NCBI GenBank assembly: GCA_046292445.1
Contig: JBKBQT010000015.1
Coordinates: forward strand, 9,421 to 73,420
Length of the DNA: 64,000 nucleotides
From: CALIZF01 sp046292445
GTDB lineage: Bacteria; Pseudomonadota; Alphaproteobacteria; Rhodobacterales; Rhodobacteraceae
Direction: 5' to 3'
Shown: in pieces, positions 26,456-34,462 of the stretch
Numbering within the stretch: position 1 is the first letter of the stretch
Layout of the letters: each line of letters starts with the position of its first letter
Notes under the pieces: model-generated
The model's database searches: none
Told to the model about the DNA's origin: nothing
Seen by the model: the letters and a program-made list of their open reading frames with translations, nothing else
Program-made: the position numbers and the translations under genes

Positions 26456-28893
26456 CGGCCCTGCTGAAGGTGTCGGGGCTGCGGGCGGGCTATGGCCGGG
26501 TGCCGGTGCTGCACGGGATCGACCTGACCGTTGCGCCGGGCGAGATGCTCGGCATCCTCGGGCACAACGGGATGGGCAAATCCACGCTTCTCAAGGCGCT
26601 GATGGGGATCGTGCCGGCGGCGGGGGGGACGATCACCTTCGACGGGCAGGATCTGACGCGGGCGCGGGTGCCGGCGCGGGCGCGGATGGGCATCGGTTAT
26701 GTGCCGCAGGGGCGGGGGATCTTCCCGAACCTCAGCGTGCGCGACAACCTGCGGATGGGCGTTGCGGCGCAGGGGATGGACGACGAGGCGGCGATCGACC
26801 GGGTTCTGGCCGATTTTCCCCGCCTCGTGCGCCTTCTGGACCGCGACGGCGGCGCGCTCTCGGGGGGGGAGCAGCAGCTTCTGGCGCTCGCCCGCTGCCT
26901 GATCGCGGACCCCGACCTGATCCTGCTCGACGAGCCGACCGAGGGCATCCAGCCCTCGATCATAGACGAGATCATCGCGCTGCTGCGGGCGCTGAACGAC
27001 CGGCGCGGCGTCGCGGTGGTGCTGGTCGAGCAGAACCTCGATTTCATCACCGCCCTGTCGGACCGCGTGCTGCTGATCCAGAAGGGGCAGATCATCGGCG
27101 AGATCGCAGGGTCCGAGGCGGCCGATCCGGCGCTGATCGCGGAATTCACCGGCTTTGGCAGCGATACCGCGGCGCGGCCCGCGGCCGGCGCCGCTGCCGT
27201 TGCCGCGCGGCTCGCCGGCGCCGCGCCCGCGCCTGCACGCCCCGCATCCGGCCAGCCCGCATCCGGCCAGCCTGCATCCGGCCAGCCTGCGCCTGTCCGC
27301 AGCGAGCCATCCGGCGGGTCGCCCCGGCCCGCCACCCGCACGCCCCCTGCCCCCGCGGTTCAGGAAAGGATCGCCTACATGACCGTCCAGCGCCCCACCC
27401 ACGCCCAGCTCAAGGCCATCGTGGCCGAGCTTGGCATGCACATGTCCGATGCCCGCGTGCAGGAGTTTCTCGACGTCATGCAGGGCACGCTCGACGCCTA
27501 TGACGTGGTGGACCGCCTGCCCGATTACCTGCCCCCCGTCCTCTACCCCCGCACCTCGGGCTATCGGCCCACGCCCGAGGAAAACCCGATGAACGCCTGG
27601 TATGTGAAGACCGAGATCCGCGGCGCCCCGCGCGGCCCGCTGCTGGGCCGGACGGTCGCGCTCAAGGACAATGTCTGCCTTGCCGGGGTGCCGATGATGA
27701 ACGGCGCCTCGACGCTCAAGGGCTATACGCCCGACATCGACGCGACCATCGTCACGCGCCTTCTCGATGCCGGGGCGACCATTGTGGGCAAGGCGCATTG
27801 CGAATACTTCTGCCTCTCGGGCGGCAGCCATACCAATGCGACCGGCCCGGTCCACAACCCGCACAGGCACGGGCATACGGCGGGCGGATCCTCGTCCGGC
27901 TCGGGTGCGCTGGTCGGCGCGGGCCTCGTGGACATGGCCATCGGCGGCGATCAGGGCGGGTCGATCCGCATGCCCGCCTCGTTCTGCGGCGTCTACGGGA
28001 TGAAGCCGACGCACGGCCTTGTTCCCTACAGCGGCGTCATGCCGATCGAGACGACCATCGACCATGTCGGCCCGATGACGCAGACCGTCATGGACAACGC
28101 CCTGATGCTCGAGGCGATCGCAGGCGCTGACGGCCTCGATCCGCGGCAATACGATGTGGTGACCGACCGCTATTCGGCCGCCGTCGGGCGCGGGGTGTCG
28201 GGCCTTCGGATCGGCGTCGTCAAGGAGGGCTTCGGCCATGCCGTGAGCGAGGCGGACGTGGACGCCCGCGTGCGCGCGGCCGCCGAGGCGTTCCGCAGCC
28301 TCGGGGCGACGGTCGATGACATCTCGATCCCCTGGCACCTGCATGGCCTTGCGATCTGGACGCCCATCGGGCTCGAGGGGCTGACCAACCAGATGATGCA
28401 CGGCAACGGCATGGGCACGGGATGGGAGGGGCTCTATACCACCTCGCTGCTCGACTATCACGCCAACTGGCGTGCGCGGGCGGACGAGCTTTCCGATACG
28501 CTCAAGATCAGCATGTTCGTCGGGCAGTATCACCTCAAGCACACCCGCGGGCACTACTATGCCAAGGCGCAGAACCTCGGCCGCAAACTGCGCGAGGAAT
28601 ACAACAAGGTCTTTGCCTCCTACGACCTGCTGCTGATGCCGACGACGCCGATGAAGGCGCCGCCGCTGCCGCCCCCCGATGCCCCGCTCGCACTCTGGTG
28701 CCAGCGGGCGTTCGAGATGCTGCCCAACACCGCCCCCTTCGACGTGACGGGCCACCCGGCCATGTCGATCCCCTGCGGGATGAGCGGGGGGCTGCCCGTC
28801 GGGATGCAGCTCGTCGGCCGGCGCTATGACGAAAGCACGATCTACCGCGCCGCCGGCGCCTTCGAACGTCTGGGCGACTGGCGGGCGATGTGA
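26452..28893 (+). CDS. in-frame fusion: UrtE/LivF ABC ATPase plus amidase-signature enzyme
   Basis: One open frame of 813 codons joins two proteins. Residues 1-238 are a complete UrtE/LivF ATPase (Walker A GHNGMGKST 37-45, signature LSGGEQQLLALARC, Walker B DLILLDEPTEGI). Residues about 239-309 are an Ala/Pro-rich linker with a 15-bp repeat (PASGQ units). Residues 310-813 are an amidase-signature enzyme. Counting from Met310, its Lys96, Ser171 and Ser195 coincide exactly with the triad of the Rhodococcus N-771 amidase as I recall it (Ser195, cis-Ser171, Lys96). Met310 (27379) has its own ribosome site (AGGAAAGGA), so the amidase may be made alone, as a fusion, or both. Confidence 0.85.
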   Translation: MTALLKVSGLRAGYGRVPVLHGIDLTVAPGEMLGILGHNGMGKSTLLKALMGIVPAAGGTITFDGQDLTRARVPARARMGIGYVPQGRGIFPNLSVRDNLRMGVAAQGMDDEAAIDRVLADFPRLVRLLDRDGGALSGGEQQLLALARCLIADPDLILLDEPTEGIQPSIIDEIIALLRALNDRRGVAVVLVEQNLDFITALSDRVLLIQKGQIIGEIAGSEAADPALIAEFTGFGSDTAARPAAGAAAVAARLAGAAPAPARPASGQPASGQPASGQPAPVRSEPSGGSPRPATRTPPAPAVQERIAYMTVQRPTHAQLKAIVAELGMHMSDARVQEFLDVMQGTLDAYDVVDRLPDYLPPVLYPRTSGYRPTPEENPMNAWYVKTEIRGAPRGPLLGRTVALKDNVCLAGVPMMNGASTLKGYTPDIDATIVTRLLDAGATIVGKAHCEYFCLSGGSHTNATGPVHNPHRHGHTAGGSSSGSGALVGAGLVDMAIGGDQGGSIRMPASFCGVYGMKPTHGLVPYSGVMPIETTIDHVGPMTQTVMDNALMLEAIAGADGLDPRQYDVVTDRYSAAVGRGVSGLRIGVVKEGFGHAVSEADVDARVRAAAEAFRSLGATVDDISIPWHLHGLAIWTPIGLEGLTNQMMHGNGMGTGWEGLYTTSLLDYHANWRARADELSDTLKISMFVGQYHLKHTRGHYYAKAQNLGRKLREEYNKVFASYDLLLMPTTPMKAPPLPPPDAPLALWCQRAFEMLPNTAPFDVTGHPAMSIPCGMSGGLPVGMQLVGRRYDESTIYRAAGAFERLGDWRAM
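27241..27300. repeat. 15-bp tandem repeat in the ATPase-amidase linker
   Basis: Three near-identical 15-bp units (CCCGCATCCGGCCAG at 27241, 27256 and 27271; one base differs in the third) are followed by a degenerate fourth unit. They encode P-A-S-G-Q repeats in the linker between ATPase and amidase. The period preserves the reading frame. Confidence 0.9.
27379..28893 (+). CDS. amidase (internal start within the fusion frame)
   Basis: A probable independent translation product of 504 residues from the ATG at 27379, preceded by AGGAAAGGA 9 nt upstream. The amidase signature is present in full: Lys96 (TVALKDNVCL), cis-Ser171 (TAGGSSSGSGALVG) and Ser195 (DQGGSIRMPASFCGVYGMKP). The family hydrolyses aliphatic and aromatic amides to carboxylate and ammonia. 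Its location behind an amide-type transporter and before an acyl-CoA ligase suggests an intracellular first step on an imported amide. The ligase gene begins at its stop codon (TGATG). Confidence 0.65.
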   Translation: MTVQRPTHAQLKAIVAELGMHMSDARVQEFLDVMQGTLDAYDVVDRLPDYLPPVLYPRTSGYRPTPEENPMNAWYVKTEIRGAPRGPLLGRTVALKDNVCLAGVPMMNGASTLKGYTPDIDATIVTRLLDAGATIVGKAHCEYFCLSGGSHTNATGPVHNPHRHGHTAGGSSSGSGALVGAGLVDMAIGGDQGGSIRMPASFCGVYGMKPTHGLVPYSGVMPIETTIDHVGPMTQTVMDNALMLEAIAGADGLDPRQYDVVTDRYSAAVGRGVSGLRIGVVKEGFGHAVSEADVDARVRAAAEAFRSLGATVDDISIPWHLHGLAIWTPIGLEGLTNQMMHGNGMGTGWEGLYTTSLLDYHANWRARADELSDTLKISMFVGQYHLKHTRGHYYAKAQNLGRKLREEYNKVFASYDLLLMPTTPMKAPPLPPPDAPLALWCQRAFEMLPNTAPFDVTGHPAMSIPCGMSGGLPVGMQLVGRRYDESTIYRAAGAFERLGDWRAM

Positions 28894-30584
28894 TGGCGGC
28901 GGCCCCCGGCATCCGTCCCGCGGGCGGGCTGAGCCATGTGCGCGGCGCCACGGACCGGCCGCTGCTCGAGGCGACCGTCCCGGCATTCCTGGCGGAAGTC
29001 GTCCGGCGCCACGGCGGCCGGCCCGCGGCAGTGTTCCGCGCGGCGGGGATGCGCTGGACCTACGCGGAACTCGCGCAGGCGGTTGACCGGCTCGCAGCCG
29101 GCCTGCTGTCGGTCGGGATCTACCGTGGCGACCGGGTCGGCATCTGGTCGCCGAACCGGCCCGAATGGCTGCTCTTGCAATTCGCGACCGCGCGGATCGG
29201 GGCGATCCTCGTGAACATCAACCCGGCCTGCCGGGCGTCGGAGCTGGACCATGCCCTGCGCAAGGTCGGGGTGAAGGCACTGTTCCTCGCCCCCGCGTTC
29301 CGCGGGTCCGACTACAGGGCGATCCTGGCCGAAGTGGCGCCCGACCTCGCCACCAGCACGCCGGGGCGCCTTGCGGCGGCGCGCCTGCCGGACCTGCGCG
29401 CAGTGGTGCAGCTTGGCCCGGACCCCGGGCCGGGCACGCTCGCCTTCGATGCGGTGATGGCGGCGGGGGGCGCGGCAGGTCGCGCGCGGCTCGACGCCAT
29501 CGGCGCCGCACTCGCCCCGGATGATGCGATCAACATCCAGTTCACCAGCGGCACCACCGGCGCACCCAAGGGCGCGACGCTGACCCACCGAAACATCCTC
29601 AACAACGCGATCTCGGCCGCACGCTGCATGAAACTCACTCCGGGCGACCGCCTCTGCATCCCGGTGCCGCTCTACCACTGCTTCGGCATGGTTCTCGGCG
29701 TGCTGGCGGCCACGGCCTATGGCGCAGCCATGGTGTTCCCGGGCGAGGGCTTCGATCCGGGCGAGACGCTCGCCGCCCTCGCGGCCGAGCGCTGCACGGC
29801 GGTCCACGGTGTGCCGACGATGTTCCAGGCGATGCTGGACGACCCCGGCTTCGCCGCCCATGACCTGACCGCCCTTCGGACCGGCATCATGGCGGGCGCC
29901 CCCTGCCCCGCCCCGCTGATGCGCCGGGTGATCGGGGCGATGCACTGCCGCCAGATCACCATCGCCTACGGCATGACCGAAACCTCTCCCGTATCGTTCC
30001 AGACCGCCGTGGACGACCCCGAGGACCGCCGGGTCGGAACCGTGGGCCGCGTCCAGCCGCATGTCGAATGCCGCGTGGTCGACGCCGAGGGGCGCACCGT
30101 CCCGGTCGGCACGCAGGGCGAGCTGCTGACCCGCGGCTACCTTGTGATGAAGGGCTACTGGGGCGACGCCGCGCGCACCGCCGAGGCGATCCGCGACGGC
30201 TGGATGCACTCGGGCGACCTCGCGGTGATGGACGCCGAGGGCTACCTGCGCATCGTCGGCCGGTCCAAGGACATGCTGATCCGCGGCGGCGAGAACGTCT
30301 ATCCGGCCGAGGTCGAGGCGTTCCTGATGACCCATCCCGCCATCGCACAGGCGCAGGTCTTCGGCCTGCCCGACGCGCGGCTGGGCGAGGATGTCGCGGC
30401 CTGGATCATCCTGCGCCCCGGCGCCGCGCTCGACGCCGACGCGCTGCGCGCCTGGTGCAAGGGCCGCATCGCCGGCTACAAGATCCCCCGCCACATCCGC
30501 TTCGTCGCCGATTTTCCCATGACCGCGACCGGCAAGCCGCAGAAGTTCCGCATGCGCGCGGCCATGCTGGCCGAACCGCAGTAA
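28893..30584 (+). CDS. AMP-forming acyl-CoA ligase
   Basis: A 563-residue member of the ANL superfamily that activates a carboxylic acid to its CoA thioester with ATP. The P-loop is FTSGTTGAPKGATLTH, A5 is YGMTETSPV, A7-A8 is HSGDLAVMDAEGYLRIVGRSKDMLIRGGENVYPAE (positions about 420-455) and the A10 lysine is in MTATGKPQKFRMR. It looks like medium-chain acyl-CoA synthetases. The ATG at 28893 overlaps the amidase stop; a GTG one codon earlier is possible. It likely activates an acid released by the pathway encoded around it. Confidence 0.88.
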   Translation: MAAAPGIRPAGGLSHVRGATDRPLLEATVPAFLAEVVRRHGGRPAAVFRAAGMRWTYAELAQAVDRLAAGLLSVGIYRGDRVGIWSPNRPEWLLLQFATARIGAILVNINPACRASELDHALRKVGVKALFLAPAFRGSDYRAILAEVAPDLATSTPGRLAAARLPDLRAVVQLGPDPGPGTLAFDAVMAAGGAAGRARLDAIGAALAPDDAINIQFTSGTTGAPKGATLTHRNILNNAISAARCMKLTPGDRLCIPVPLYHCFGMVLGVLAATAYGAAMVFPGEGFDPGETLAALAAERCTAVHGVPTMFQAMLDDPGFAAHDLTALRTGIMAGAPCPAPLMRRVIGAMHCRQITIAYGMTETSPVSFQTAVDDPEDRRVGTVGRVQPHVECRVVDAEGRTVPVGTQGELLTRGYLVMKGYWGDAARTAEAIRDGWMHSGDLAVMDAEGYLRIVGRSKDMLIRGGENVYPAEVEAFLMTHPAIAQAQVFGLPDARLGEDVAAWIILRPGAALDADALRAWCKGRIAGYKIPRHIRFVADFPMTATGKPQKFRMRAAMLAEPQ

Positions 30585-30876
30585 CCCGCCGGGCTGCGGC
30601 CGCCATCGCCGCCTCCGGCGCCCTCACCGGACACGCCGCGCGATCGGCCGCCCGCACCCATCCCGATACGACGGCCGCCGACCCGCTGCACCGGCGCCCG
30701 CCGCACGGCCCCCCGTGCCCGCAGCCCCCGGGGAGGCGTGCCGCGCCGCACCACGCAAGCCAGCACCCCGCCGGGATCGGAAATTCGCCCCCGGACGGAA
30801 TGCGCCTGCTACGCCGCCGATCGAGGCAAGACCGCGCAGGATTGCGCCCGACCACGCGCCGAACCGTCTTCGCCCC

Positions 30877-30900
30877 GCTTCATCGTTCCCCAAATACTCT
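30877..30900 (-). repeat. dispersed intergenic element, copy 2 (conserved tail, inverted)
   Basis: On the minus strand this reads GAGTATTTGGGGAACGATGA followed by AGC, the same tail as at 12120-12142 with a single C/G change. A G-rich run (CGGGGGGGTG, 30901-30910) replaces the hairpin of copy 1. Confidence 0.65.
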
Positions 30901-30927
30901 CGGGGGGGTGAATTGCCGCAGGCAAGA

Positions 30928-30951
30928 GGGGGGGCGGAAGGCCCCCCCTTT
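30928..30951 (+). terminator. rho-independent terminator between convergent operons
   Basis: Seven G (30928-30934) pair with seven C (30942-30948), with C35-G41 closing a 5-nt loop, followed by TTT. It lies 343 bp after the acyl-CoA ligase stop and 3 bp from the end of the convergent SDR gene, so it can stop transcription from both sides. Confidence 0.65.
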
Positions 30952-30953
30952 CG

Positions 30954-31715
30954 TCAAAGCTGCACCCCGCGCGTCAGGGCGCCGTCGATCACAAGGTTCG
31001 TCCCGGTGGTAAAGCTCGACGCCGGCGAGGCGAGGAACACCACCCCCCGCGCCACCTCCTCGGGTTTTGCCATGCGCCCCGTCGGGTTCAGCCGCATCGC
31101 CTCGGCGAACAGCGCGGGGTTGTTGGCCTCGATCCACTGCCAGATGCCACCCTCGAAATAGGTGTTGCCCGGCGACACGGTGTTGGCTCGGATGCCCTTG
31201 CCCGCCAGCTTGAACGCCAGCCCTTGGGCGTAATGCACCAGCGCGGCCTTGAACGCGCCATAGGCCGGGCCGGTAAAGTCGATCTCGCGCCCCGAGACGG
31301 AAGCGATGAGGGTGATCGACGCGGCCTTCGATTTCTCCAGCCATGGCATCGCCGCGTTCACGAGGCGGACCGAATGCATCATGTCGGTGTCGAACTCCGC
31401 CTGCCAGGCCGCCTCGTCATCGGCCACGGCAAGGGCCGAGACATTGCCGACCACGATATCGATCCCGCCGAGCGCGCTGGCCGAATCCTGCACCCAGGAC
31501 CGCAGCGCATGGCGGTCGGCCACGTCGAACGCCCGGCCGAATGCCGCCACGCCCTTGCCCTTCAGCGCTTCGACCGCCGCCGTCACCCCCCTCGCCTCGC
31601 GCGCGCAGATCGCCACATTCGCGCCCTCGGCCGCGAGGATCTCGGCCACCTGCCGCCCGATCCCCTTCGATCCGCCCGTCACGAGCGCGTTCAACCCCCC
31701 GAGCCCCAGATCCAT
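30954..31715 (-). CDS. short-chain dehydrogenase/reductase
   Basis: A 253-residue classical SDR. The cofactor motif is TGGSKGIG (residues 13-20), the NVSAL segment replaces NNAG, and the catalytic YxxxK is YGAFK, preceded by ASVSGREIDF. The ARE sequence after the second beta strand suggests NADP(H). It ends the nine-gene minus-strand operon, 9 bp after the formamidase-family gene. It probably oxidises a hydroxyl intermediate of the pathway; the substrate is not predictable. Confidence 0.87.
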   Translation of the reverse strand: MDLGLGGLNALVTGGSKGIGRQVAEILAAEGANVAICAREARGVTAAVEALKGKGVAAFGRAFDVADRHALRSWVQDSASALGGIDIVVGNVSALAVADDEAAWQAEFDTDMMHSVRLVNAAMPWLEKSKAASITLIASVSGREIDFTGPAYGAFKAALVHYAQGLAFKLAGKGIRANTVSPGNTYFEGGIWQWIEANNPALFAEAMRLNPTGRMAKPEEVARGVVFLASPASSFTTGTNLVIDGALTRGVQL

Positions 31716-31724
31716 CGCGCCCCC

Positions 31725-32708
31725 CTACCCCAGATATGCCTTGGCCATCGACGCGCCCATCGTGTATTTCGGATCGACCATGTTCCCCAGCCGCACGCGG
31801 CCGGCCTGCGTGGCGAGGAAATAGGCCTCGGTCTCGTCGAACCCGTACTCGCTCACCAGCCAGCGGACGAGATCGCGGTAGGCCATGCGTGCGGCATCCT
31901 CCATCGGGCGGGCGCTGCCGACGGCCATGATGAACTCTGCCGTCTCGAGCCGCACGCCGGGGATGGACCAGCCCTTGATGAGGTCGATCTGCACCGTGAC
32001 CGTCGCCGCCATTTCCACCGCGACACCGCAAAGCTCGCCGTCGCCCTGCCGCGCATGGCAGTCGCCGATGAAGAAATGCGCCTCGGGCCGCTGGACGGGA
32101 AAATAGATCACCGCCCCCGGCGCCACGTCGGGCAGGTCCATGTTCCCGCCCCAGTAATCGGGCTGGAGCGACGAGACCGCCTCGATCTCGGGGCTGACCC
32201 CCATCGTGCCGACGAAGGGCTCGTAGGGCAGGGTGATCCGGTCCGAGAAGATCACGCCGTCTGGCGTCACCGCCATCCGTTTCACCGTCTCGGGCAGCGG
32301 GGCGTTGAGATGCGTGAGGTCGGTCGAGGTCAGCCCGCCGAAACCGGGGATCAGCGCCGTGGTGCCCGCCGGCTGCGGGCCGCGCGGCCAGAGCGAGCGG
32401 ATATGCACGGCGAGCGTATCGCCCTTTTCCGCCCCCTCGACCGCGATCGGGCCGTTCTGGGGATTGACGAAAGGCATGGTCAGCACCCGCGACGGCAGGT
32501 CGCCCTCGGACCGGATCGCGCCGCCGAAGGCGTCGAGCGTCTCGATCTCGACCACATCGCCGGGCGCGATGCGCATCACGGGGGTCGAATAGGGACCATA
32601 GACATAATGGAACTGCCCCTGCCCCGCCTCGGTCAGGCTGTGGCGCGCCCCCGGCCGCCCCCGCGCCACCCCGCGCCGGCCCATGTGCGACGTTGCGATC
32701 CAGTCCAT
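31725..32708 (-). CDS. acetamidase/formamidase family protein
   Basis: A 327-residue member of the FmdA/AmdA family, which hydrolyses formamide, acetamide and related amides. Typical parts are YSTPVMRIAPGDVVEIET, NPQNGPIAVEGAEKGDTLAVHI, GDCHARQGDGELCGVAVEM, where metal-binding residues lie, and GFDETEAYFLATQ. The ATG at 32708 has AGGGAGG upstream; the longer frame starting at 32768 adds a non-conserved tail. It follows hyuB by 56 bp. It fits a late amide-hydrolysis step of the pathway. Confidence 0.87.
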   Translation of the reverse strand: MDWIATSHMGRRGVARGRPGARHSLTEAGQGQFHYVYGPYSTPVMRIAPGDVVEIETLDAFGGAIRSEGDLPSRVLTMPFVNPQNGPIAVEGAEKGDTLAVHIRSLWPRGPQPAGTTALIPGFGGLTSTDLTHLNAPLPETVKRMAVTPDGVIFSDRITLPYEPFVGTMGVSPEIEAVSSLQPDYWGGNMDLPDVAPGAVIYFPVQRPEAHFFIGDCHARQGDGELCGVAVEMAATVTVQIDLIKGWSIPGVRLETAEFIMAVGSARPMEDAARMAYRDLVRWLVSEYGFDETEAYFLATQAGRVRLGNMVDPKYTMGASMAKAYLG

Positions 32709-32764
32709 CCCGCGCCCTCCCTGTGTCAACGATGCCCGATGCTGCGCCGCCGGCGGGCGGGCGG

Positions 32765-34462
32765 TCAACCGTGGCCGAACGCATGCGGCCAGAGCCGGCG
32801 CGCCGTTTGCGCGTCATAGCGCCCCAGCCGCACATCCTCGGCCACCGCGCCGGGATCGCGGGCGGCGGGCGGCCCGTAGCCGCCCCCCCCGGGCGTCTTC
32901 ACGCGCACCCGGTCGCCGGGGGCGAGCGCGATGTCCTGCGCCTTGGACAGGTGCGGCGGCACCTCGACGCTGCCATCCGCGCGCAGCACCTCGACCCGGT
33001 TCACCGCGCCGTCGCCGCCGCCCAGCACACCCTGCGGCCCGGTGCGCCCGTGGTCCATCACGAAACTCGCCCGTGCCGCGCCGCGCCGCAACTCCACCTC
33101 GTAGTCGAGCCCGAAGCCGCCCCGCCGCGCCCCCGCGCCGCCCGAATTCTCGTGCAAGGCATAGCGGCGATAGAGCACGGGATACTGCTGTTCCATGATC
33201 TCGACCGGCGGGGCCTTGGAAATGCCGATGGTCGAACAGCCGTTCGACAGGCCGTCATGGCCCGCATTGCCGCCATAGCCGCCGCCCGAGATCTGGTACA
33301 TCACATAGTCCCGCCCCGATTCCGGATCGTGCCCGCCGAGGCAGAAATTGCCCGAGGTGCCGGCCGGCGCCGCCGTCACGCGCCCCGGCAGCGGCTGGAC
33401 GAGGGCGGCAAACACCGCTTCTGCGATGCGCTGGCTGACCTCGGCGGCGCAGCCCGACACCGGGCGGGGATAGCGGGCGTCGAGGAACGTGCCCGCGATG
33501 CCGGTAACGGTCAGCGGCTCGAACGCGCCGGCGCTGAGCGGCACGTCGGGAAAGATGTGGCGCACGGCGAGATAGACCGACGACAGCGTGGTCGCGCGGA
33601 CCGAGTTCATCGGCCCGGCGCAAAGGGGCGAGGAACCGGCGAAATCGAAGGTCAGGCCCGCCTCGTCCCGGATGACCGCGAGACGGATGGTGAGCGGTTC
33701 GTTCACCACCCCGTCGCTGTCGATCACCGCCGCCGCCTGCCAGGCGCCCGGCGGGATCGCCGCGATCTCGGCCCGCATCTGGCGCGCGGCAAGGGCGCGC
33801 ATCTGCGCGACGGCGGCGGCCACGACCGCATCGCCATAGCGGTCCAGCAGGGCGGCGAGGCGTTCGGCGCCGATCAGAAGGGCTGCGGCCTGCGCCCGCA
33901 CATCGCCGATGCGCTGGTCGGCCACGCGGATGTTCGACGTGATGATCGACCAGATCGCATCGTCCATCACCCCGCGGCGGAACAGCTTGACGGGCGGCAG
34001 GCGCAGTCCCTCGGCCTCGACCGACAGGGCCGAGGCGGAAAACCCGCCCGGCACCGCGCCGCCCGTGTCGGGCCAGTGCCCGGTATTCGACAGCCAGCAC
34101 CAGATGCGCCCGTCCCGCCAGAACGGCATGGCAAAGCGCACGTCCATGAGGTGCGTGCCGCCGAGGTAGGGATCGTTGACGATGTAGATGTCGCCGGGCT
34201 CCGGCGCCGGCGTGATGCCTTGCGCGATGCGTTCGATGATGGTGCGGGTGGAAAACTGCATCACGCCGACGAACACCGGCAGGCCCCGCGCGCCCTGCGC
34301 GATCAGCGATCCGTCCACCGCGTCATAGATCCCGTCCGACCGGTCGTCGGCCTCGGCGATCACGGGGGAAAAGGCGGCGCGGGAAAAGGTCAGGTCCATC
34401 TCGTCGCAGACCTGCTGGAGGCCCGCCTGGATCACGGCGAGGGTGACGGGATCGACGGTCAT
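32765..34462 (-). CDS. hyuB: hydantoinase/oxoprolinase subunit B
   Basis: A 565-residue HyuB-family protein. Characteristic segments are MTVDPVTLAVIQAGLQQVCDEM at the start, VNDPYLGGTHLMD, FDFAGSSPLCAGPMNSVRAT and the Gly-rich GGGGYGPPAARDP near the C-terminus. With HyuA it forms ATP-dependent enzymes that open lactam or hydantoin rings (N-methylhydantoinase, 5-oxoprolinase, and distantly acetone carboxylase). Its ATG overlaps the hyuA stop by 4 bp. The substrate in this operon is inferred to be a cyclic amide. Confidence 0.92.
   Translation of the reverse strand: MTVDPVTLAVIQAGLQQVCDEMDLTFSRAAFSPVIAEADDRSDGIYDAVDGSLIAQGARGLPVFVGVMQFSTRTIIERIAQGITPAPEPGDIYIVNDPYLGGTHLMDVRFAMPFWRDGRIWCWLSNTGHWPDTGGAVPGGFSASALSVEAEGLRLPPVKLFRRGVMDDAIWSIITSNIRVADQRIGDVRAQAAALLIGAERLAALLDRYGDAVVAAAVAQMRALAARQMRAEIAAIPPGAWQAAAVIDSDGVVNEPLTIRLAVIRDEAGLTFDFAGSSPLCAGPMNSVRATTLSSVYLAVRHIFPDVPLSAGAFEPLTVTGIAGTFLDARYPRPVSGCAAEVSQRIAEAVFAALVQPLPGRVTAAPAGTSGNFCLGGHDPESGRDYVMYQISGGGYGGNAGHDGLSNGCSTIGISKAPPVEIMEQQYPVLYRRYALHENSGGAGARRGGFGLDYEVELRRGAARASFVMDHGRTGPQGVLGGGDGAVNRVEVLRADGSVEVPPHLSKAQDIALAPGDRVRVKTPGGGGYGPPAARDPGAVAEDVRLGRYDAQTARRLWPHAFGHG

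Larger units (their letters stand above)
30585..30953. other. intergenic region between convergent operons
   Basis: 369 bp between the acyl-CoA ligase and the SDR gene. The first 290 bp are C-rich and hold no convincing gene; the short frames there lack recognisable content. The last 80 bp contain the inverted second copy of the dispersed element and a G7/C7 hairpin terminator. Confidence 0.6.

Noticed and set aside
30624..30893. 89-codon minus-strand frame in the convergent intergenic region
   Set aside because: It starts with TTG inside the dispersed element, is Gly/Arg/Ala-rich and has no ribosome site or recognisable pattern.
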